A stretch of DNA of 13,118 nt from Chrysochromulina tobinii (taxonomy: Eukaryota; Haptophyta; Prymnesiales; Chrysochromulinaceae). This document shows, in pieces, positions 8,901 to 13,118 of the stretch. Position 1 is the first letter of the stretch, and each line of letters starts with the position of its first letter. The stretch is taken from NCBI GenBank assembly GCA_001275005.1, contig JWZX01002313.1:1-13118 (forward strand). The letters run 5' to 3'. The notes beneath the pieces were generated by a model that was given only the letters and a program-made list of their open reading frames with translations, searched no databases and had not been told where the DNA came from. Both the position numbers and the translations under genes were made by a program.

Positions 8901-10828
8901 GCCACGTCACCCCCTCCGGCCGGCGCTTCGGCAACTTTCTCAAGGTCGTCGCCGAGAGCTCTGTGCATGTTCACAGTCGCCTCGAGGTCGCCGAGAGCTC
9001 TGTGCATGTTCACAGTCGCCTCGAGGTCCCCGAGAGCTCTGACGCGCTCAACCAACGCGTGAATGCGCCGCTCGGGCTGAGCACCGCTGAGGAGGGCGAT
9101 GCCATGCCGCACGAAGGCCTCGCGCACGCTCAGATGGGGTGCTTCACGTATAAGATCGAGCGCGACGGCAATCGTCTGCAGATGCGGCGGCGTCTGATGC
9201 TTGCCATCCTGACGGCGCGCGAGCCGCTGCTGGATCTGCACGAGGAGGGGCTCGCGGTGGTAGTCCCGGGTGGGCGGCGCCTGCTCCATCAGCTGCGCCG
9301 CGCCGAGCCCGTTAGCCTCGCCAAGCTCCGCGACCGCCGCGTCCACGTCGCCGCTATGCGCGAGGAGCAGTTCGGCAGCTTCGGAGACACTCACCTTGAC
9401 CCGCTCTCGCACCTCGGTCACCCTCGCCTGATCGATTGGGGTCGAGTGGTTGAGCTCGAGAAGCCGTCGCTCGAGCAGCTCGCGGGCAGTGGGCTCGATG
9501 CGCTCCCATGCGTGCTTGAGCGTGCTGGTCGAGAGCAGGTGGTGCCCCGCCTTGACTCCGTGCCGGATGCATGCCGCCTGGAAGTTGAGCGACGGCTCGC
9601 GCACCACCTCGACCGCGAGTGCGATGAAGTTGAGCGACTGCTTGGAGCGCGAGGAGAGCCCGCCCGAGGGGGTTGGCGTCATCAAGAGCAGCTGCAGGTT
9701 GTGCACAAGCGTCGCATCCGCCGGATTCGTGAGGAAGTTGATCGCATACGGCGGCGGCTCGTGCAGCGCAAGTTGCTTGGCGATGCTCGTAACCGTCTCG
9801 ATGCTCGAGATGTGCCTGAGGAGATCGTGGCGTTCGAGGAGGCCCTCGAGCTCGACGATGGAGCAGGGGAGCGTGCGCGAGATGGAGGCGGCGCCCCCGG
9901 ACAAGCCAGAGGAGGCGCTCGCTGCAGAGGGGCGCCCTCGGATCACCTCGCGTGCGGCGGCGACAAAGTTGAGCGAGCTCTTAATCCCGAGCTCCGATCG
10001 GAGGCGCAGGATGGCCGACTCCTCATCGTCACTGCCCACGATGGTGCCAGTCTCCTCGCGTAGCATCGAGCACGCCGCCGCAAGGTCGTCGCCGTTGCGC
10101 CGGATGGCAATGGCCGCCTGTGAGACCGACACCTTGACCTGCGCCCGAAGGTGTTCCACTAGGCGCGGCTCGATCAGAGTGTGGAGCTCCATCTCGAACA
10201 AACGCAGCGAGCCGATCCGATCGCGCAGCGCCCCGATCTGGCGCGCGGCCGTCAACAGCGCCGATCGGTACAGGATTGAAGGCGTCTCGCCGTGTCCCAC
10301 ACGCCAGATGCCGTGCCGGATGCACGCCGCACGTATCCCAAGCTGAGGCTCACGGTGCAGCTCGACGGCAACTGCGACGAAGCTCGGATCGGGCGCGTGG
10401 CGTGACGCCAAGGACGCTGTCCCCGTCTGCAGCAGCATCTGCAGGTTGGTGATCATGGCCGCGTGCCGCCCATCCCGCGTGTCCAGCGCATACGGCGGCG
10501 GCAACGCCCAGGCCAACGCCCGTGCCACGCCCAGGACGCGCTCCGCGGCCGATGCGCAGCTGAGGCCCTGCCGGCCGCACAGCGACGCATAGTCGCTCTG
10601 CTCTCGGAGGAGCACCTCGCGTGCGACCGCCACGTGCTCGATGGAAGCCACCGCCCCGTCGCTCCCTCGCGAGGGCCTGGAGTGCCACCTCGTCCAGCGC
10701 TGCGAGGTCGTCAGCGCTCGCAGCAACAGCGCCAATGAGCTGGCCAGACTCGCTTGCTCCTGAGGCGCCGCGGGAACGCTGGGCTGCTCGGCTGCTGACG
10801 TTGCTGCCGGTGGGCCCGCGCGCCTCAT
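5987..10828 (-). CDS. large repeat protein with AP2-like, chromodomain-like and 2OG-Fe(II) oxygenase-like domains (main frame)
   Basis: A 1613-codon frame. Residues 128-1116 contain repeated helical modules. Each begins with a [NS]LQxxL helix, continues with an IAVALxLxRE helix, and most end in an ACxRHGV-type turn that looks like a helix-turn-helix (clear blocks at 128-174, 377-425, 528-577, 692-741, 786-816, 973-1026, 1070-1106). Three UBA-like segments of the NAC/HYPK type (213-258, 457-504, 1140-1188; VKVSVSEAAELLLAHSGDVD in the second) alternate with them. Then follow an AP2-like domain (1213-1258, SGYVGVFKV...LGQFSTAVEAAVAYA), an acidic run (1272-1300), a chromodomain-like segment (1304-1355, RWLVHWCG...ATWV) and a C-terminal 2OG oxygenase-like domain with H1494, D1496, distal H1550 and K1563 in the place of the usual 2OG-binding Arg. 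This suggests a nuclear, chromatin- or DNA-associated oxygenase; the substrate is unknown. The ATG at 10828 gives an Ala/Pro-rich front, but the real N-terminus probably lies in the upstream frame (10658-11426), so this start is doubtful. Confidence 0.8.
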   Translation of the reverse strand: MRRAGPPAATSAAEQPSVPAAPQEQASLASSLALLLRALTTSQRWTRWHSRPSRGSDGAVASIEHVAVAREVLLREQSDYASLCGRQGLSCASAAERVLGVARALAWALPPPYALDTRDGRHAAMITNLQMLLQTGTASLASRHAPDPSFVAVAVELHREPQLGIRAACIRHGIWRVGHGETPSILYRSALLTAARQIGALRDRIGSLRLFEMELHTLIEPRLVEHLRAQVKVSVSQAAIAIRRNGDDLAAACSMLREETGTIVGSDDEESAILRLRSELGIKSSLNFVAAAREVIRGRPSAASASSGLSGGAASISRTLPCSIVELEGLLERHDLLRHISSIETVTSIAKQLALHEPPPYAINFLTNPADATLVHNLQLLLMTPTPSGGLSSRSKQSLNFIALAVEVVREPSLNFQAACIRHGVKAGHHLLSTSTLKHAWERIEPTARELLERRLLELNHSTPIDQARVTEVRERVKVSVSEAAELLLAHSGDVDAAVAELGEANGLGAAQLMEQAPPTRDYHREPLLVQIQQRLARRQDGKHQTPPHLQTIAVALDLIREAPHLSVREAFVRHGIALLSGAQPERRIHALVERVRALGDLEATVNMHRALGDLEATVNMHRALGDDLEKVAEAPAGGGDVAAAGSSSSSAADAAMVEAPSLSSERSLSLEASAPRAPIPALDPWKDEAWLRALQTRLGPVSRPRGALVGEAALNMIGAAVEFHTLGHCDMSALCARHGVPNFVPYHDHVRDLRTKLRTKLLLGMPTEELLSEPPPPYPPELISSLQLRLTFGSTVPNPMHISVALDVLYHERQRAASAGDAAPGQSMLADDEIDEIARLDLHTAGCRRRAEHPSDPKHFVDSVMKVKKKMETLEEPIDAIVPTEAIERLREAVRFSGCAVPRPGMCAMAIVRHGVPEDVDEMLTCVNCVRAVLGEPPVLVSAIEPEVAQVQDEVRLPQTQATPIGDELLAELQAITMARWKRRSAAHLPNARCFRAAAELLTAETRDLHWKQLNHRAVCAWNGVADSQIKYVKELRVLFASLPPLDTLLAARGRGEFQSAQEEHTCHNLQLLLQTGTTLGGSSSKPETTLANIAVALRLCRDARLVTVEDVWPGQKGMLPTLQRAVRIKEEILARGLLDLDHSRVVDRTKVDALRESMSVSKALAAEALLRTGHSAGKALTYLCKLLGRSKTAAKVVKAAAGRPLHLSPRNESGYVGVFKVVKNGLYEAKAFAQGEPVSLGQFSTAVEAAVAYADWRSSAPSRARAVRSAEDEDDVEDEDEDEGQGEEGSGQGDEEAEVHNLVPQTILKDNGELDDRTRWLVHWCGRLEHQATWVTRDRLPEPMLAAYVHRQQAAFNMELEPLLHPGSGHPSAVVCTGWVVPPAEATRCAQFLFHRWQDGVLPLDDGRKVYGWATYGKTLSTHDADQQRLHTLLFSHAMLPSVRAHLPGFVEMEHALTEWLQAETSQAVELFYAHGLRQGPHTLKSTGFDVHQDTEDFDFIEYTVVVKLTPDAPNDAPSAMRVVGAAPHFYYKAQAGAAGLFRARLYHASVAPVSPKEHLKIAFFFRTCSKKSLPGPKRTKATSDDEGPSGEPDEDPALAQHPGSAAETSA
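6929..7015. repeat. simple ctcgtc-type microsatellite encoding an acidic linker
   Basis: A pyrimidine-rich run on the plus strand built of ctcgtc and ctcctc units. Read on the minus strand it encodes the Asp/Glu-rich linker (residues about 1272-1300) between the AP2-like and chromodomain-like parts of the large protein. Such runs change length by slippage. Confidence 0.7.
8951..9028. repeat. 39-bp tandem duplication inside the large gene
   Basis: Two identical 39-bp units lie head to tail at 8951-8989 and 8990-9028, followed by a partial third copy (9030-9040). The unit is 13 codons, so the reading frame of the large protein is kept; it encodes a doubled ALGDLEATVNMHR segment (residues about 598-626). 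Perfect identity at the DNA level points to a recent duplication or slippage event. Confidence 0.9.
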
Positions 10829-11426
10829 CTTTCTCCTCCTCGACTCCGTCAGCTGCGGCCTTGGCCTTGCGCTTCGACGGTCGGCTCCCCACGTGTGTGA
10901 CGGTGTCGGCTACATGCGCAGTCCCCTCTGTCGCCATGCCTTCGCCTTCGACGGCCCGCTTCCTAACCCGCTCCGGCCAGCCCCTGCTCAGGAGATCCAC
11001 GGACACTCGGCACAGTCCACCATGCCACTGGGGCAGGGTGCACCCGATGGAAATGCCACATGCCCGTGCAGCCGGCTCCTCATCAGAGTGAAGAGCGATG
11101 GTGCCACGGGTGGGGCGCCCGGAAGATGCCCGGTGCCGAGCGGGGGTGGGCGTGAGCAGCAATTCAGGCAGTGACGCCGTGCCGTGCAAGGCCTGCCGGC
11201 CGGTGCGATTCAAGCTGCGCAGCGCCGTGTCGGCCGAGGCTGATTGGGCACCCTGCGCCTGGAGCGCCTCGACGTGGATGGCCACGAGCTGCGCGAGGGC
11301 TTTCCGGCGCGAGCCTTGTTCATCTGGTGGCAGCGAAGCGAGCAACTCGGCGTGTGCGCGCCAAATGCCGTTGAGAGTCTCGTCCGTGACCGGCTCTCCG
11401 TCGTCAAGCTGCCGAAGCAGCGACAT
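10658..11426 (-). CDS. N-terminal part of the same large gene, in another frame (CCHC-like cluster)
   Basis: This frame is open from at least 11492 down to 10350, with its first ATG at 11426 (GGG before the ATG, so a purine at -3). Protein-like sequence (about 257 residues) continues to about 10658 and then degrades, while the 1613-codon frame becomes protein-like just there. It starts with a helical stretch (MSLLRQLDD...LNGIWRAHAELLASLP), then a C-x5-C-x5-H-x3-C cluster (CGISIGCTLPQWHGGLC, 11010-11060) that could bind zinc, a basic patch (SRPSKRKAKA, a possible nuclear localisation signal) followed by EEEKDEARG, and finally DDLAALDEVALQALARERR, which matches the start of the helical repeats of the downstream frame. 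Losing one base from the four-C run at 10654-10657 would join the two frames into a protein of about 1810 aa. A sequencing error, a real frameshift in a decayed allele, or programmed frameshifting are all possible. A separate small gene is the alternative. Confidence 0.6.
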
Positions 11427-11773
11427 CCCGGACGCTTTGCTCCTCCCTTGGAACCACGCAAGTTTCGGGAGATTGAAACGGCTCAGCTTCACAGTGCTCG
11501 GTTGGGCTCTGTTTGGGATGTGATAGTGTTACGAACACGACGTCCCCCCAATGCCTCAGAAACCCCATTGCCGTCAGCCCGGATATCAGCGCGATCGTGC
11601 GCGGCCATAGGTGCAGCCTGTCCAGCTCCTGATGGCCCTGTGGAGTCCTCTCAAGTACGGTGAGTGGGCTCGGGTATGTATAGGGCATCGAAGATGGGCA
11701 TATGGTATGGGGCGGCCAGTGAGATCACGTGGCGGCCGTTTGGCATCATGCATCAAATCCATTCAGAATCAGG
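11427..11773. other. upstream region of the large gene
   Basis: This 347-base stretch precedes the first in-frame ATG of the large minus-strand gene and should hold its promoter and leader. The minus-strand frame remains open up to 11492 without an ATG, so an upstream exon cannot be excluded. No clear promoter element or other gene is visible. Confidence 0.4.
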
Positions 11774-11807
11774 AGCGGTGCCCTTTGTCCCTTAGGAGGG
11801 CACCGCT
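11774..11807. other. perfect 11-bp hairpin
   Basis: agcggtgccct (11774-11784) is followed after 12 bases by its exact reverse complement agggcaccgct (11797-11807). The stem is GC-rich and would be stable in DNA or RNA on either strand. It stands in repeat-rich non-coding DNA. It resembles a bacterial terminator stem but has no following T run, and the window is eukaryotic, so its role is open. Confidence 0.7.
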
Positions 11808-11868
11808 TGTTGTCGCCGCCGCGATGCGGCGCATCGGGGGTATTGCCCTGAGGCCGTCCCTGAGTCAC

Positions 11869-12044
11869 TGTCGAGGTCCACGGAGGTGCACTCGCCAGTG
11901 TCCTGTATCCACGGAGGGCCCGGTATGATTACAACCCGGGGCTTAAGGAAGGGACTTTTGGAATCGTAGCAGTCCCAGAAGAGGGTAGCCGCGGAAAATC
12001 CGACTGCACTCAGAGTGTCGAGGTCCACGGAGGTGCACTCGCCA
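11869..12044. repeat. pair of identical 29-bp direct repeats, 147 bp apart
   Basis: Identical 29-bp copies lie at 11869-11897 and 12016-12044; each starts tgtcgaggtccacgg and ends ggtgcactcgcca. The spacing is 147 bp, a multiple of three, so a minus-strand frame (11792-12106) reads GECTSVDLD in both copies. The DNA between is not visibly repeated. The copies are perfect, so the duplication is recent or the element is mobile. Confidence 0.85.
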
Positions 12045-12060
12045 ACAAGTGGTTCGTCGT

Positions 12061-12342
12061 TATCGGAGCCCGCGACGAGAGGCCTTGCAGGGCAGAGGGC
12101 TCGCACGTACGGGTGTACCGCTTAGGCTCCCGCCGCAAGGGCGTCGACTATTTACTGACGAGACTGTCCTCAGTTCGGAGGCCTCGACCAGTGTCCTCCG
12201 CCTGCACACGTTGATGCCCACAGAGATAGTGGGCAACCGAGTGGCTTGGCGGTATCGGAGCCCGCGACGAGAGGCCTTGCAGTGCAGAGGGCTCGAACGC
12301 GCGGGTGCCCCGCCTAGGTTCACGCCGCAGGGGCGTTGACTA
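12061..12342. repeat. pair of 90-bp direct repeats (79/90 identical), 192 bp apart
   Basis: Copies at 12061-12150 and 12253-12342 start with tatcggagcccgcgacgaga and differ at 11 of 90 positions by my hand alignment. The differences show no clear three-base periodicity, which speaks against a conserved protein. A minus-strand frame is open through both copies and reads CKASRRGLR in each. The 102 bases between them are unique. Confidence 0.85.
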
Positions 12343-12364
12343 GTGAGAGACCGAGGAGCTGCTA

Positions 12365-13118
12365 GCAGCCTTGAACAAGAGCGTAGCCGACGCCGCTGCG
12401 GCGGCAAGCGTCACACCCGACAGGGCGATCACAGGCGCACGTGCCGAGCAATGAGCGGCCTGTGGTGCTCGAGCTTCGAAAGCGAGAGCAGCAGCTTCGA
12501 TCGAGAGCGTTGCCGACGCAGTTGCAGCGGCGAGCGTCACACCCGACAGGGTGATCAGCGCAGCGCGTGCTGCCTCTGAGAGCGAGAGCAGCAGGGGCTT
12601 GAACAGTAGGGTAATCGGAGACCACATACACGCATTAGCCTCAGAGAGGACATGCATGCTGAGCAGTCGCACGTTGGCCTCTGCGAGGACACACGCCTTG
12701 CAGCTTGATCAAGAGCGCAGCCGACGCAGCTGCGGCAGCGAGCGTCACACCCGACAGGGCGATCAGCGGTGCACGCATCAGCGGAGCGCGAGCCGAGCAG
12801 CGAGCGGCCTGTGCTGCTCAAGCTTCGAGAGTAAGAGCAGCAGCTTGGATCGAGAGCGTAGCCGACGCAGCTGTGGCCGCGAGCGTCGCACCCGACAGGG
12901 CGATCAGCGGTGCACGCGCTGAGCGGCAAGCAGCCTGTGCCGTTCAAGCTTCTGAGAGCGAGAGCAGCAGCCAACGAGCGGCCTGTGCCGCACAAGCTTC
13001 CGAGAGCGAGAGCAGCAGCTCGGATCCGACAGGGCGATCAGCGGTGCGCACGCCGAGCATCGAGCGGCCCGTGCCGCTCAGGCTCCCGAGAGCAAGAGCA
13101 GCAGCTTGGATCAAGAGC
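12365..13118. repeat. degenerate satellite-like tandem array running off the right edge
   Basis: A unit of roughly 125-140 bp recurs: gagcgtagccgacgcagctg, then gcgagcgtcacacccgacag, then ggcgatcagcggtgcacg, then cgagcggcctgtgccgctca, then agcttcgagagcgagagcag. The cccgacaggg landmark is at 12416, 12542, 12750, 12891 and, with one change, 13025, giving spacings of 126, 208, 141 and 134. The long interval contains about 100 bp of unrelated sequence (12597-12700). A short unit (about 12956-13003) and one with an internal deletion (about 13005-13090) follow. Parts read as an Ala-rich frame on the minus strand, with breaks. The array is cut by the window end. Confidence 0.85.

Noticed and set aside
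8579-10063. Long plus-strand frame of 494 codons
   Set aside because: Antisense to the repeat modules and low in recognisable structure; a shadow of the minus-strand gene.
11774-11807. Bacterial rho-independent terminator
   Set aside because: There is no T run after the stem and the surrounding genes are eukaryotic.
11869-12044. 147-bp spacing of the repeats equals the DNA length in a nucleosome core
   Set aside because: One instance only, and the satellite beside it has other spacings; treated as coincidence.
12365-13118. CRISPR array
   Set aside because: Units are over 100 bp, degenerate and adjoining, without short identical repeats separated by unique spacers; the host is eukaryotic.

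Overview
This 13.1 kb window looks like nuclear DNA of a GC-rich unicellular eukaryote, most likely a marine microalga. A haptophyte is my first guess, and a dinoflagellate, pelagophyte or similar alga is possible. The reasons are a clear eIF3k gene (a eukaryote-only translation factor), a protein with AP2-like and chromodomain-like segments, a GT61-type glycosyltransferase with a Cys-rich front domain, long apparently intronless GC-rich ORFs, and a satellite-like flank. The lineage is inferred from gene content; no marker gene for taxonomy is present.

Layout, left to right. 1-357 is a non-coding edge. 358-2739 (-) is a GT61/DUF563-like glycosyltransferase. 2740-3157 is a spacer rich in inverted repeats that holds a possible small mobile element bounded by 15-bp direct repeats. 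3158-4120 (-) is a complete 2-oxoglutarate/Fe(II) oxygenase. 4121-4282 is a 162-bp divergent promoter shared with 4283-4948 (+), the eIF3k gene. 4949-5986 is about 1 kb with no gene I can support. 5987-11426 (-) is one very large regulatory-type gene, read here as two overlapping frames: 10658-11426 (N-terminal part) and 5987-10828 (1613 codons). The two frames appear to belong together and to be separated by a single-base frame change at a run of four C (10654-10657). 11427-13118 is repeat DNA: a strong hairpin, a pair of 29-bp repeats, a pair of 90-bp repeats, and a degenerate satellite that runs off the right edge.

The large gene is the most interesting object. From N to C its product has a CCHC-like cluster, seven to eight copies of an undescribed helical repeat that looks like a helix-turn-helix, three interspersed copies of a UBA-like (NAC/HYPK type) segment, an AP2-like domain, a long acidic run, a chromodomain-like segment with an incomplete aromatic cage, and a C-terminal 2OG-Fe(II) oxygenase-like domain with an H-x-D...H...K pattern. 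That set suggests a chromatin- or DNA-directed oxygenase, but substrate and function are unknown.

The genes do not form an operon or an obvious pathway. The only structural link is the divergent oxygenase/eIF3k pair. Two unrelated-looking 2OG oxygenase domains occur within 8 kb, which may be chance.
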